A stretch of 64,000 nt of DNA. Source: Bombardia bombarda (lineage: Eukaryota > Ascomycota > Sordariomycetes > Sordariales > Lasiosphaeriaceae). Of this stretch, positions 23,901 through 35,040 are shown piece after piece. The notes beneath the pieces are model-generated. The model was not told where the DNA came from, did no database searches, and saw only the letters and a list, made by a program, of their open reading frames with translations. Position 1 is the first letter of the stretch. Each line of letters opens with the position of its first letter. The stretch spans positions 1,054,001 through 1,118,000 of the forward strand of contig JAULSR010000002.1 of the NCBI GenBank assembly GCA_030512295.1, read 5' to 3'. The translations under genes and the position numbers were made by a program.

Positions 23901-24365
23901 CGGTTGGAGACCAGTTCGAACTACTGGCGGCTGGAGGAGGGATGAGATCGCTGCGAGACTAGTTGTGTGAGAGAGCAGGAAGCGGTGTTGGGGAGACCGT
24001 AGTCCTACCATTTTGCGTCGGATTAAAGACGTTAGCAGGATTGCTTTCCGACCATGTATCCAGATGGCCACCTATCGAGTGCGTCAGGCTAATTGTTGAG
24101 CCGCGTCTGGATCTCTGAAAACCGTCCTTGTCGTCTTCCACTGTTGGAACCTTACAGCGTTGTATGGGTGCTGTGTCGCTTGTCGACGTTCGGACGTCGC
24201 GTGCGGCGACAGTGTTCGAAAGATATCAAGGCCGTTTCCAATATGGTTTTCTTTGACAATCCTCGACTGCTCTCGGTTGTCTATGCCAGGAACCTTAACA
24301 GACACCAATTCGGAATTACTTCGGGAAAGGTGAATGGTCAGGCGATTTAAATCACGTGCACCCAT
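20986..24365 (-). CDS. VPS54: VPS54, GARP complex subunit (one frame break)
   Basis: A vesicle-tethering subunit of the GARP complex, which receives endosome-derived vesicles at the trans-Golgi. Exons are 24156-24365, 24009-24114, 21152-23950 and 20986-21091. The first intron is only 41 nt, has no clear branch site, and is the least certain. Family hallmarks are RSRRGSTISLTHSIGG, NAISSLLQPPVVRTGLQPH, the PDVYFDQDFHLENPRTF block, long helical repeats and a C-terminus ending LKQIIESKEI. Near 23816-23826 the frame slips: both flanks are plainly coding, but one base is missing, and one added C in the CC doublet restores a 1073-aa protein. The proposed ATG overlaps by 19 nt the end of a putative upstream small gene, so the first 70 residues are tentative. 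Confidence 0.8.
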
Positions 24366-24748
24366 GAGGAGAGGATATCCGCGAACTTGTGATCATTGAC
24401 AACGCGACGCGGCAATCTCGACCTGGGACGCCATCCGAGCAGGAGACGCGTCTACCTTGTCAGCCAGGATCGCCGAGAACATTGAAGGACTCACTGTCGC
24501 CGGCGGACCCAAGTGCCAGAGGCAAAGTCGGCCTCGATAAGCCGATCAATCGACCTCTTGACCTCATCGGGCACCTCCTGATGGCAGTATAGTAAAATCG
24601 CAGACCGGCAAACGTGAAAGCTGTCGGGGACATCCGGAAGTGATTGAGGAACGAACGTTAGATACACTGCAGCCCAATGCCCGCCGCTGTAGGGTACTAA
24701 GTGATCTTTTCGATTCGATTGCAAGGTGATGGCAGGGGCGGCTTCCAT
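24347..24748 (-). CDS. hypothetical small protein, unrecognised
   Basis: A two-exon model (24495-24748 and 24347-24422, intron 24423-24494 with GTGAGT, GGCTGAC and CCCAG) gives 109 aa in phase. The product has coding-like stretches such as HQEVPDEVKRSIDRLIEADF and ends in NDHKFADILSSWVHVI. I do not recognise the family and see no signal peptide or membrane segment. Upstream, another frame (about 24755-24845) also looks coding, so the real gene may begin earlier or may be a decaying remnant. Its stop lies inside the proposed start of VPS54 on the same strand, which is odd for two independent fungal genes and lowers confidence in one or the other model. Confidence 0.3.
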
Positions 24749-25423
24749 TCGAGTCGGTGGTGGTGAGCGACGCGTATGCCACGACAAGCTCCACAAGTGC
24801 AATGTGAAGGGAGAGAGTGCGCAGCTCAAAGGCAACGGCACACATCTATTGTTAGCATGATAACATGCCCCGTGGTAGGCCACTTGAAAGGGGATCGGTG
24901 CAGACAAGGACTTGCTTCGAGGAAAGGAAAGACACGACCTCGTAGTCCTTTACTACAGTAGCTTAGTGCAGGGATCCAACTGCAAGGAATTTCCGAGAAC
25001 ATACACTACGGCATGTTTGAAAGGGGACAATCAAAGTTGCCTCAACGTATGGGCTTGGACTGGGTGGCTGAAATTCGGTAGACCAATGGTTGACGGCGAA
25101 ATTAATGCTGAGAGGGCGAAAGTTGGACAGAAGCCGATTGCTATAGTGGCCGGCTAAGGACGCCCCGAGACGAGGAAACTTGTGAGCAGGCTCCAAGGTT
25201 TGTTTGCTTATATATCGTTGGCACCTCAGAATGGGAATTCCATGCAATACCTGTGTGCTCTGACATGACATTCCGCGGGAGCTTTTTACACCTACAAAAG
25301 GTTGGCTGTAGTCTCACTCATGCCCCACGGGCTGGAATGAAATCTCAGCTCTCTCGAGGCACGTCAAACACAGCAACAGAACAAAGGTTGCAAATAGTAG
25401 TTTGTAGTTCTGCATGTATTATG
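24749..25423. other. intergenic
   Basis: This lies between the putative small gene and the 3' end of the FunK1 kinase. It includes the unassigned coding-looking frame on the minus strand around 24755-24845; nothing else is recognisable. Confidence 0.35.
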
Positions 25424-27801
25424 TTATGCGTCTGCTAGCACCTCAGCATCCTCTCGAGCATCTCGCAGTATGCTCGTCATCAAATAGTAGAGGTTAGGCT
25501 CAGCCCTCTTCCACCTTTCGCCGTTCGGGAATACTTCCCTTCGTAGCCGGTTGACCCATGGGATCAATGGTCGGTAGAAAGGTGTAAAATACTTCTCTGC
25601 CCTTTGAGTAAAATCCTCTCCATCAGAAACCTGTCCTTTCTTTAGATCTGCCAGCTTGTCGTCACTCTCGTAATTCCAACCCTCGAACTCCGTTGGCCCT
25701 ACATCTCCGCCTGGCCCATCATAATGGATACATATCCAAAACAAGACCCAGAAAAACGACTCCAGGTCATGCATAAAGGAGTGCTGCTCGCCGAGGAGCG
25801 CTCCGATCGCTATGAAGGCTCTGGTGCCGGTCTTGCCCTTTGCCCCTGAGGCATGGTCTCGATCTTCTCTGATGGCGAGATCAAGGTCAATGAGGAACGA
25901 TGGCCAGGACGGATTGTCTCGATCTTCGTTGATCATGAGGTTGTTGATGGATATGTCCCTGTGAAGCACCCCTGCATCACGCAAAGATCTGTGGCCTTCA
26001 ATACAACCCTCGAAGGCAGTGAGCAGTGCCTGGCGGGATGCTGCCTCGTAAATGGGCTTGCCGTAATCCTTGACAATTACACGTCGATGCACCCTATTGA
26101 GTGGTGTTGAAGCAGCCTCAGTGGGAGATGTGGAGCAGGACCGCTTGCTGGGAGGAAGAGTAGAGTCTGTCTGGCTGGATGGCCGCTTTCTGCTGGTTGT
26201 GCGGCTGTTCCGCGGCCCTTCCGATGCCATTTCTCTCGGCTGCTGGGGGCGACCCTGTCGATAGTTCGAAGCTGTTGCCATGTCGAGTCCACGTCGAACG
26301 TTGTGTCGAATATCGCCGTCTGCACCGCGAATTTGAACTGTTTCGTGATGATAGTATCGGGCCACGTTGATGATGCCTTTGTCCGTCACCTCACACAGCA
26401 TCTCGCCCTCCTCGTCGCGTTCAGGGTATTGCCAAGAGTCCTTGATCACCAAGCGCGTCTCGGGATGTCCTTCAGGGTGGGCTCGCCAGCAAGTTGTCGC
26501 TCGGCCAGCTATACAACGTCCCCGCAACACCACGTCGTCAATAATAACCCGCTGTTTGGATCCTTTCCGTTCGATCTGGATAAATCGTTCGTCGTTTACC
26601 TTCTGTATCGTTGGGTCGAAGCCAAGCTGTTCCTCACTCATCCAGGTGAAGCCGAGAATAGCGTAAACAAACTGAAAACCGTTATTATTGATATCAAATT
26701 GCTCTGCTGCTATGCCGCCGAGCCTGTCAAATACCCACACTCTCATGAGAGAACCATAAATAATAAAGCCCAAAACGAAGCGTCGGGTATCCTGTGCAGC
26801 GAAGACTTCCCTCGCATATCTCCCAAGATCGAGCCACGCCTCCGCGGCCTTATCGGCAGAAGCGTTGCTCTTCAGTTCTCCGGGGACCAATATCTGGGAC
26901 CAGTGGCATTTTGTGTCCTTTTGAGCTTCAGGATCATTGACGAAGCCAATATCGAGCTTCCGCTTCCCCACAGACCCATCAATCGGCTTGTTCGGCTTTG
27001 CCAACGACCTTCGTTGGCGCGAAAGACTTGGCCGCCGATCCGCGGCAAAGGCTGTGAGTTTTTGGTAGAAATCCGTGAACCAATCGAGGACATCGTCTTC
27101 CCTGGCTTCGGAGGGCCAAGCCGTCCACCCATCGTCAAACATCCGACTCGAACCACCCATGCATTGCTTGAAGAACATCTCCGACGCTGTCTCAAGGTCG
27201 TCGATACCACCGAAATATACGTTCCAGAAGTTTGGAATCCCGACATACATAAGGCCAAGCTCCTCCTTCAAGACGCCATCGACATGCTTGCGGTACTCGG
27301 ACGAGTTCGGAAAGCTGCTAGTATTGCGCAGCCATGGGGTTTGTTGGATCGAGGACGCGGCAGGACGGGGAGGCGGGGTTGTTTCGGCAACAGCGTTCTT
27401 GACCTGTTCCCATATATCCAGGTCGTCAGCTTTGTTGATGGCCGCTTTGAGAAAGGACTGAACGTGATCAAGATCAAAGTGGTCGGTCGCAACAGCCGCA
27501 TTGAGCCTTGAAATCTCGATGAAGAGGCTTTTACCACTGCTGGCCCGGAGAATACGAGCTGCTGGATGAACCTGCAGCGCAGATAACAAGGTGAGAACAA
27601 GATTCTGGAGCTCTGTGCCAGGAGTTAGTGGGCCGATTCACATCAGTACGGACCATTCCACTCACGATCCCGACTGAGTTGTCCGAGGGCGGCAGATGTG
27701 TCTGAGATGTCCGCGACGCTCGAACTCAACGATGCTCGGAAGCCATCGAGGCCTCCTGCAATGGGATTTTCTTCGATTGCTTCCGCCCAGGATCGATCCA
27801 T
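25424..27801 (-). CDS. FunK1-family fungal protein kinase
   Basis: A 774-aa protein in two exons, with intron 27613-27665 joining ALGQLSRD to QLQNLVLTLL in phase. The start at 27801 is the first ATG of the frame. The C-terminal half carries the FunK1 kinase signature: HRDISINNLMI (catalytic loop), a DFG-equivalent LIDLDLAI, GTRAFIAIGALL and the family-typical HSFMHDLESFFWVLFWICIH. A Ser/Arg-rich low-complexity linker precedes it. FunK1 kinases are an expanded, rapidly turning-over family in fungi, often found near transposon debris, and their substrates are largely unknown. Here the gene sits beside an A+T island and an LTR-like stretch, consistent with an accessory location. It has no visible frame damage. 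Confidence 0.85.
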
Positions 27802-27989
27802 TGTCGAGGCCCTAAGCCACCACAATCTGTTGTTCAAAGTCGCGACCGCAAATGTGTGACTGGTCGTGCATCCTGAGGGCGAGCATCAACGACGGGCGCG
27901 AAACGTCTGCTTGACGTTTGCGATGGATGGATGCAAGCAAGTTCGAGTGACTTCAAACTTGGGTGAACCAGGCGGAAGACGTGTCGCGA

Positions 27990-28136
27990 ACTATTACCTT
28001 AACTTTAATAAATTTTTTATAATATTATAATAATCTTTTTCTTTTTCTTTTAAAAAATAATAATTATATAATTATTTTGTTATATTTATAAATTTTTTTA
28101 TTAATTTAATTATTTATATAAATATTTAATTATTAT
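27990..28136. repeat. A+T-rich island
   Basis: About 145 bp composed almost wholly of A and T, rich in TpA (for example ATAATATTATAATAATC), with abrupt edges against DNA of ordinary composition. This is what strong repeat-induced point mutation or an AT-rich insertion would leave. It may be a RIP-degraded transposon fragment. Confidence 0.7.
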
Positions 28137-28451
28137 GTTGGAATGACAAGGTCATTCGTACTAGTCACTATAGTAACCGTAGAGAACGGGTTGGGGGTTG
28201 TTGTTGTTGTATTGATCTGCTTGTCTATGTAAAAGGATCACGAACTACGGGGACAGGAAGTGGGTGGTTTTGGAGGGGTTCCTGGGACACGTGACCAGTT
28301 CCCCACTGTTTTGCACACCTCTCGTCCTGTCGACCAATCACAGCCTGACGGCTGTATGCCTCTGATTGATCGTAAATCCGACATAAAGCTTTTGTTTATG
28401 TATATATTGATAATAGTAGGAGTATACCACACGTACAATTCAAGTACAATC
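28136..28451. mobile_element. possible Copia-type solo LTR
   Basis: The segment begins directly at the A+T island with TGTTGGAATGAC, resembling the TG-starting ends of Copia LTRs, and includes the perfect inverted pair GAATGAC/GTCATTC. A CA that could close it is at about 28450. I find no matching target-site duplication, primer-binding site or coding remnant, so the element identity and right edge are unproven. Confidence 0.25.
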
Positions 28452-28589
28452 ATAGAACCTTAGCCCAGTCTAGTAAAGGCCCCTTTGGATGATGACAGTC
28501 ACCCTCTCGTTGCCAGCTGAGTTACGACTCGAAAAAAGACACACCTCTCCGCAGCCGTGAAAATACATCCATAGTCTTATTAAACACAT

Positions 28590-30201
28590 TCACTTCGCGT
28601 CAAAGCTATACTTCAACCATCCCCCCAACGTCCGCAAGCTCTCCCACCGGATATTCTCGTCCGCCTCGCCCATCAGCTCCATCACCCTCGTCTTCAAACC
28701 ATACTTCTCCAGCTGCGTTCTCTTTCCCGGCACCTCGCGCACCAGGCAGCCGATGTCGTTGCACGCAATAGCCAGGACCGCCTTGTCGTTCTCCCACGGC
28801 TTGGACATGATCTCGGCCAGCTTCTTTACGAGCTCGCCGTTCTCGTAGTCCAGGATTTTGCGTGCATTCTCGGCCCAGAACACCGTGTTGCGATGCGGCG
28901 GCGACCAGCGCAGATGACCCGAGTTCACCTCGGCCACGTACTCGTCGAACGTCGTCTTGGTCTTGGTGTATTCATCGAGCAGCACGCGGAGGTTGTCCAG
29001 GTCTTCTTGGAGGTCGGGGTCGCTGAATTGCTTTGCCGTTAGGTTCTGCAATAGCGCAGGCAGGCGGGCGAGCACGGCGGTGGGGAGGAGCGAGTTGGGG
29101 TTGGCTGAGAGGAGGTTGTAGAGCGTAGAGACGAGGAGGCGCGTTGTCTTCTCCTTTGGTGAGAGCCGGAGGAGCTGCGTGTAGAGGAGCACGATGTCGT
29201 ATTCGCTGCATCGTAGCATTAGCATGAGACATGTAGAGGGAGCTGCTGGGGATGGGATTTACTCGTTCAACTCGTCGCCGACCTCTGAAGCGTCGAAGCT
29301 GAGCTGCCAGATGACCAGCAGCACATGGTAGAGCAGCTGCAGGCCGACGCCGCCGCTGAGGGAGCCCTCGAAGCGAGATATGGCTGTCGTGGTCGTGGTG
29401 CTCTTCCACAGGCTCGCCGACACATCGTCGCTGTTGACGCCAAGCGCTGATCGCAGGATATCAATCAGGGGCGCGACTGTCTCACTTCTTTGGTCCCAGA
29501 ACTGCCGCCGACAGACACGGCTGTAGAGCAGCGACGAGTACTCCTGCACACCAATGTCCTGGAGGCCAGCGTCCGAGTTCTTGGTCAGGGAAGAAAGATA
29601 GCTGAAGATCATGGGGAGCGCCTTGTCCACGGTGGCCGCGGACTCGTCTTTGGAGCTGGCCATGAGACTGACGAGGACTGTGGAAGTAAGAAGCGGGACG
29701 GGATCGTCAGAGCTCGACGAGTGGCCGAGAAGGGGTAGAAAGTGTTGATAGGGATCGCCAGACTTGAAGAGGGCCTTTGCTAACGCGGGGATGCCTAGGA
29801 TGCGCAAGATGGATGTTAGCAGGAGTAAGTAAATGGAGAATGTAGTAGGAAACTGTAAGGACGGACGGGACGAAGGCGCATGGTGGTGCGGAAGGAAGGC
29901 ACGTACCGGCGAGCAGATCGCGCAGGAGGACGAGGATATACTGAACCACATCCTGCCGCTTGGTCGCCAGCTCAAACACGCTCTTCTGGCCCTTGGCGCC
30001 GACAAACAATATCCGGTATGCATCGAGATCCGCCTCGACGATTTGCTTGCGCTGTTCCTTCTTGACCTTGTCGACGGCGCGGATCTTTTGGAGCTGGTCC
30101 TCGGTCAAGGTACCCGCGCGCACAGCTCCATCCCACGGGATTGGCCGCTGTCGGATGTTGCTTTGCAGCGACGCCAGGTACGTCGGCGGATCGAGCGACA
30201 T
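28590..30201 (-). CDS. VMA13: V-type proton ATPase subunit H (VMA13)
   Basis: Regulatory subunit H of the V1 sector of the vacuolar ATPase, which couples and silences ATP hydrolysis in the vacuole and endomembranes. The 480-aa product comes from three exons (introns 29795-29906 and 29206-29262), with phases confirmed. The N-terminus MSLDPPTYLASLQSNIRQRP and the armadillo-like helical repeats fit VMA13. The C-terminal domain is highly conserved: HRNTVFWAENARKI, AIACNDIGCLVREVPGKR and the ending ENIRWESLRTLGGWLKYSF. Length matches the family (yeast about 478). No oddities. Confidence 0.95.
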
Positions 30202-31832
30202 GTTATGTGCAATGCAGAAGCCCAGAGACGGTCGTCCTGTGCTGGTGCAAAGAGGCGGCTGTTGGGTCGATTGCGGCTTTCGACGTCTTGACGATCGTCT
30301 TGTTGGATGATGTTGGAGCTTGGCTAGGTGTTTGACAGGCTCACTGCCTGCCCCCCAGAGTGGGCTCGGCGCCACTCAAGTTACGTAATTTAGCGACTTG
30401 TAGCCTCCATCTGCTGTTCGCCTTAGCTATAAATACGCCCCCAGCGGCTGCATCTGCACTAACGCCAACGTCAACAAAGCCAGAAAGAAATTTGTCTTGA
30501 CATCCTCACAGCTGAGACAACTTGATCTTGATGAGTACATGAATCCTCGAAAATAATTAGGCTATTTTTCTTCATTGTGCTGAATGGTACTTACACAGTA
30601 AGTGTCGGCCTGCTTCTCATGCACGCACGGAGTTTGCCTTGTCCAATTGGCATTGGGCTTGTCGGTTGCCTGGCCTGTCACCAGGGCGGGAACAATAACG
30701 GGAGCGGCTGCCATGACAGTGCCAGCTGAGCGAACACCCAGTGAGTGTGGAGAAATGGACCGATCGGGGAAGGAGCATGGGTGTCGCAGCGTGGGGCAGC
30801 TCCTGCCTTGCAGGGAGGTCCAGACCATGGCGGCACAGACATGGCGATAACGCCCATGGATGCCGATAGTCGTCCAGTGAGCGGTGCGAGGGGACCAAGA
30901 GTAAACATGACGGATCGCACCTTCCCTCGGGCGAACCAGATTGCCTAGCCAGACCTTGGGGAGCTTGGCCACAGGGTGGGTTGCAGGAACTTGCAGCAGG
31001 TTGCATCTTCTGCCAACTCACTCACGATACAGCATCATCCCGCTCATTCTGTCTGCTCCCACTTATCCACCTACGTGCCTACCTACGAACCGAGTACCTG
31101 CTGACAGGGCCGAGATCTGACGATTGAAAAGCGCGCAGCTTGCAAAAAGACAGGTCCCCCTTGAAATTACGCAGCGGGAAGCCCAATAGCTAATTATCAG
31201 ACATTAGCCAATCGCGAAGCGAGGGTGACTGGCGCGCCAAAAAACGAGGTCTGTAAAACCGAGGGGTTGGGTGCAAGTGCTGTCACAGCCCAGGTTTTGG
31301 GTGGTTGGGAAGCGTACCGCACCCTGCACCACTCCCAGTGTGCCCGACCACCGTTAATAAACCAGGCACAGCTATCCATTAAACCTGCAGAGACATGACA
31401 TTCGCGCCTCGTTGATTTTCTGCCCTTCTTCTCTCTCCCTTCCATTCCTCTCTTTTGATTTCAGAACGAGCCAAGATTTCGGTTCCTCGATCGCGCCCAC
31501 TCACACTCGCTCATTCACTCCACCGGTTGAGCCCAAGCTGAATACAATCGAGGATTTGCAGCCACCCCCGCCAGACAACAAACAAAAATCGGGGCGCGGG
31601 CTAGAAACACGGCAAGGGGCGAGCGATCATCGCGCAGACAAAGGCTTTGTTGCCCACGACCAATCTGAACTTTCGGACCAGAAACATCTCCAAGCCCGCC
31701 GGAGCTTCGCGCTCGCACGGCCCTTGGCCCTTCCTTCAGGTCCTCTGGCCCTGACCTAGCGACCGGTCCGGAAGCTTAGGCAAAGAACCCTCTTTAGGTA
31801 CTCCACTCCATTCGCGTCGGCGTATCACCAAA
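30202..31832. other. divergent intergenic region
   Basis: This holds the promoters of VMA13 (minus) and the Cys-rich membrane protein (plus). A TATAAATA box on the plus strand lies at 30428-30435 with no clear coding region directly behind it. On the minus strand a short ATG frame near 30590-30715 ends at a GTAAGT donor and reads QTPCVHEKQADTYC, a CX9C-like pair, but I cannot find a convincing next exon. Confidence 0.35.
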
Positions 31833-33057
31833 ATGCGCTATTGGCAAACGCGCCCGGCCTCGCTGGCGGCCCTCGGCCTCTTGCTTGCGGGATCGGCCGT
31901 CGCTCACCCATATCCCGCCGACGACTTGCACGAGGCTGGCTATGGCTATCTCATGCCCCGCCAATGCGCCAAATACTGCGGCGTCGACAACAACATCTGC
32001 TGCGCCGCCGGCGACACTTGCACGACATATGCAAACAACGTCGCTACCTGCCTTGGCGGGGGCGACAGCTATCAGTATTCCACCTCTACATGGACACTGA
32101 CGCAAACTTTCACCACCACCTACAGCTCCCTAATCCCCGCAGCGACACCGGGCGGCGGCGCCGACTGCGTTCCCCAAGCGGGCACCGGCCAGATTGCTTG
32201 CGGTAGCATCTGCTGCACCAACCAGCAGTACTGTGCGTATGCCGGACAGTGCTTAGCCAACCCCGTTGGCGGTGGGGGCGGCGGCCTGTCGTCGGGGATC
32301 ACCACTGGAGGCGTGCCTATCACAACAGGGTACAGCGCACCGTACCGCCCGACCAGCATCGTGACAACAACCACCGGTACGGCTGCGGGCGCAACTACCA
32401 CTGGGGCTGCAGTGAGTCCTGGCGGGACAGCAGCCGCGCTGAGCCCCGGTGCAATTGCCGGTATCGTCATTGGTTCTCTTGCCGGTGTCGCCCTGCTCCT
32501 TCTGCTCTGTGCATGCTGCGTGGTTCGCGGACTCTGGCACACCGTGGTGGCCCTGTTCGGCGGTGGCAAGAAGAGGAGGACCAAGGAGACGATTGTTGAG
32601 GAGGAGCGTTACACGCGCCGCGGCTCAACCCACTCACGAAGAGATGAACATGGTTCATGGTATTCCGGCGCAGTCGGTGGTCGACCCAGTGCGGCGGCGT
32701 CACGAAAGGAGAAGAAGAGCAGCAGCGGAAAGGGTCTTCTCGGTATTGGAGCTCTGCTCGGCACGCTGTGGCTACTGCTGGGACTCAGGAAAGACAATAA
32801 GAAGAAGAAGTCGGCCCCCAGGACGAGAAGTGATGTCAGCAGCGGCTACTTTTCTGATTCCTATACGGCGGACAGCCCAAGTGAGTAACCATATCCCCAA
32901 TACTGATAGCCCATCTTACTAACCCCTATCAACAGGCTCGCTCAGCAGTGACAGACGAACTCGACAAAGCCGGCGATCTGGGGGAACCAGGACAAGCAGG
33001 GTGACGAGAACGACTCGAGTATCGCGGGCCCCGTCCGTGCGACCGCCCCCGAGGTGA
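31833..33057 (+). CDS. Cys-rich single-pass membrane protein, uncharacterised
   Basis: A 389-aa protein in two exons (intron 32881-32935). A signal peptide (about residues 1-24, ending GSAVA before HPYP) is followed by two Cys-rich modules, one containing CGVDNNICCAAGDTC and one containing CGSICCTNQQYC. Next come a Thr/Gly-rich stalk and a transmembrane helix (about 210-232, AGIVIGSLAGVALLLLL). The cytosolic tail is basic and includes a Gly/Leu hydrophobic patch (GLLGIGALLGTLWLLLGL) and a very Arg/Ser-rich end carried by the second exon. Such proteins are common and poorly characterised in filamentous ascomycetes; a cell-surface or wall-sensing role is only an inference from the topology. It is not an anchor-type mucin sensor that I can name. 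Confidence 0.85.
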
Positions 33058-33876
33058 CGAACGAGCATGATTTCACGCATCTACGACCTTTGCACCTTTC
33101 GCTCCTCAGCTTGATAATAATGATCACACGATACCGTATATATTTGCCCACGACCCCATAGCTCTTCATGTCGAATTCAGCTCGCTGAGCCATCTGTTTC
33201 ATATTGCTTCATGTCACCGTTACTTCTTCATTTTGCGTCAGTGTCTTTAGCACGCTGCACGCAGTGTATATACATGCATATGCACGCGTTAGTTAAGTGG
33301 CATTTCATCCATCAACAAACTTTTCAGCCTGGCTATATTTGCTTTTTTCAGTCTGGCGTTTAAGAAGGGCAGGCATGTTAGGATAGGATATCACACAGAA
33401 AATCTTGCTTTCATCCATTTACTTGTCCTATTTGTTTCGCTTGAAGGACAGGCAGGAGATGATGAAGAGTACGAGATGAATGCGTGGGATACTACGAAGG
33501 GAGAAGATAGATTTTGAGAGGCAATGAAGAGATGTCCTTTCAAACAGAGAACCTGCACGACTTGAACACTCAGGGCTAAGGAGACCCTGATGAAAATCTT
33601 AATTCTTTTTTGAGTTGGCCAACAGCGCCAAGCATCAGCCAATCCACATCTCGCCCATAGTCGGTGAAACTTTAATATGTGCAGTTCAGCTCGCTATACC
33701 AGAAGTGAGACCGAGAGACCAAGGGGCCAAGAGTGTAAACATCATACCCCTTTTCCTTCCACCAACCAACCCATAAACGCGCAAGTCTATTTTTGGTATT
33801 TTCCCCAAGTGCTAGAATATCAAAAGAAACGTCAAACCATCGCCGCTTTACTTTCTATTAATGTTCAAAATTTGCT
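33058..33876. other. intergenic, convergent 3' flanks
   Basis: 3' flanks of the Cys-rich membrane protein (plus) and MTD1 (minus). I see nothing else. Confidence 0.4.
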
Positions 33877-35040
33877 TCAAGAGCTCGCATCCGTCTTTCG
33901 GTTGGCGATTAACCGCTATTTTGTCGCATTTGCACGTTAAAAAGGGCTTTTCACAAAATAAGATGCGTCAGCAGAAATATAAAAGAGTTGTGACTCACCA
34001 CAAGATTGCGCAACAGCACCGCAATAGTGACCTTGCCGATGCTCGGCACGTAGATGCTCGCCTTCTCCTTGACGGCGGGGCCGTCAAAGTTGCGATAGCT
34101 CGAGAAGTTGACGCACACGGCGCCGTCGCGCACCAGCTCGATGGGGACCTTGAAGCTCTCGACGGGCACGCCGCCGATAACAACATCGCTGAGGGGCAGC
34201 ACATCCTTGAGCTCCCAGCCCTCCTTGTCGTGGACCTGGTGGCGCAGGGCGCGGATGCCGCTCCCACGAGTAAACACCTGGACGCCCGTGACGTCGACGC
34301 TGTAGACGGTGGCGCCGTCGTTGGCGAGCAGGGCGGCGAGCGGGCGGCCGTTGACCTCGGAGCGGTTGATGACGGTGATGGTCTTGCCGAAGAGGCGGTT
34401 GCCGTAGGCCAGGATGGGGTTGTAGATCTGCAGGTGCTCGAGGGCCTTGACGATGGCGAGCGGGGTGCAGGGCAGAATGGACTTCTTCTTGTTGGCGGGC
34501 GGGTCGAGGAAGCGGACGTTGTGGTACATGTTGAAGAGGTGGGTGTGGCAGAGGCCCTCGACGTCCTTGGCGAGGGAGACGGTCTCCTGGATGTACTTGT
34601 CCTGCTGGTGGTTGCCCGGCCAGATGGGGTAGTAGACGATGATGCCCTGGACGGCGTCGTCCTGGTTGGCCGAGACGATGGCCTCCTCGAGGTCCTCCTT
34701 GTCGACGCGGCGGAGGTCGAAGGAGAAGCCACTGGGCGAGGGGGGAGGTGAGATGGTTAGTTGAGCTTCACTCACACTCACAGTAACTCGAGCTGTATTG
34801 GACATTAATGCATGTGCATCACGAGCATGGTACTCACTTCTCCTCACACGTCTTCTTGGACCACTCGGCATATTGTACGGCGGCCGGGTCGTCGTTGGCC
34901 AGGAAGGCAGCCAGGGTTGGCTTGAGAGCGCCGGGGCTCTGCACCTCGACCAGCGTCTCCCTGACCTCTGCGAGCAGCTTCTTTGCAATGGTGTCGGCTA
35001 AGATGACCTTGCAGGTCTTGGGCACTTCTTGCGACGCCAT
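33877..35040 (-). CDS. MTD1: methylenetetrahydrofolate dehydrogenase (NAD+), MTD1
   Basis: Cytosolic NAD+-dependent oxidation of 5,10-methylene-THF to methenyl-THF in one-carbon and purine metabolism. The 324-aa model has three exons (introns 34732-34837 and 33916-33998). The last exon of 39 nt was found by splicing NLV to RLIANRKTDASS; without it the frame runs on into an unrelated tail. Recognisable blocks are IIVYYPIWPGNHQQDKYIQE, LPCTPLAIVKALEHL, VINRSEVNGRPLAALLAND and SIGKVTIAVLLRNLV. Length fits yeast MTD1 (320 aa), which is a monofunctional relative of the bifunctional FolD enzymes. Confidence 0.95.

Larger units (their letters stand above)
27802..28589. other. intergenic with A+T island and LTR-like segment
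   Basis: This is the promoter side of the FunK1 kinase and the 3' side of V-ATPase subunit H. It contains the A+T-rich tract and repeat-like segment listed separately; I see no gene. Confidence 0.4.

Noticed and set aside
26303..27511. 402-codon plus-strand frame opposite the FunK1 kinase
   Set aside because: Antisense of a well-supported kinase gene; no independent features.
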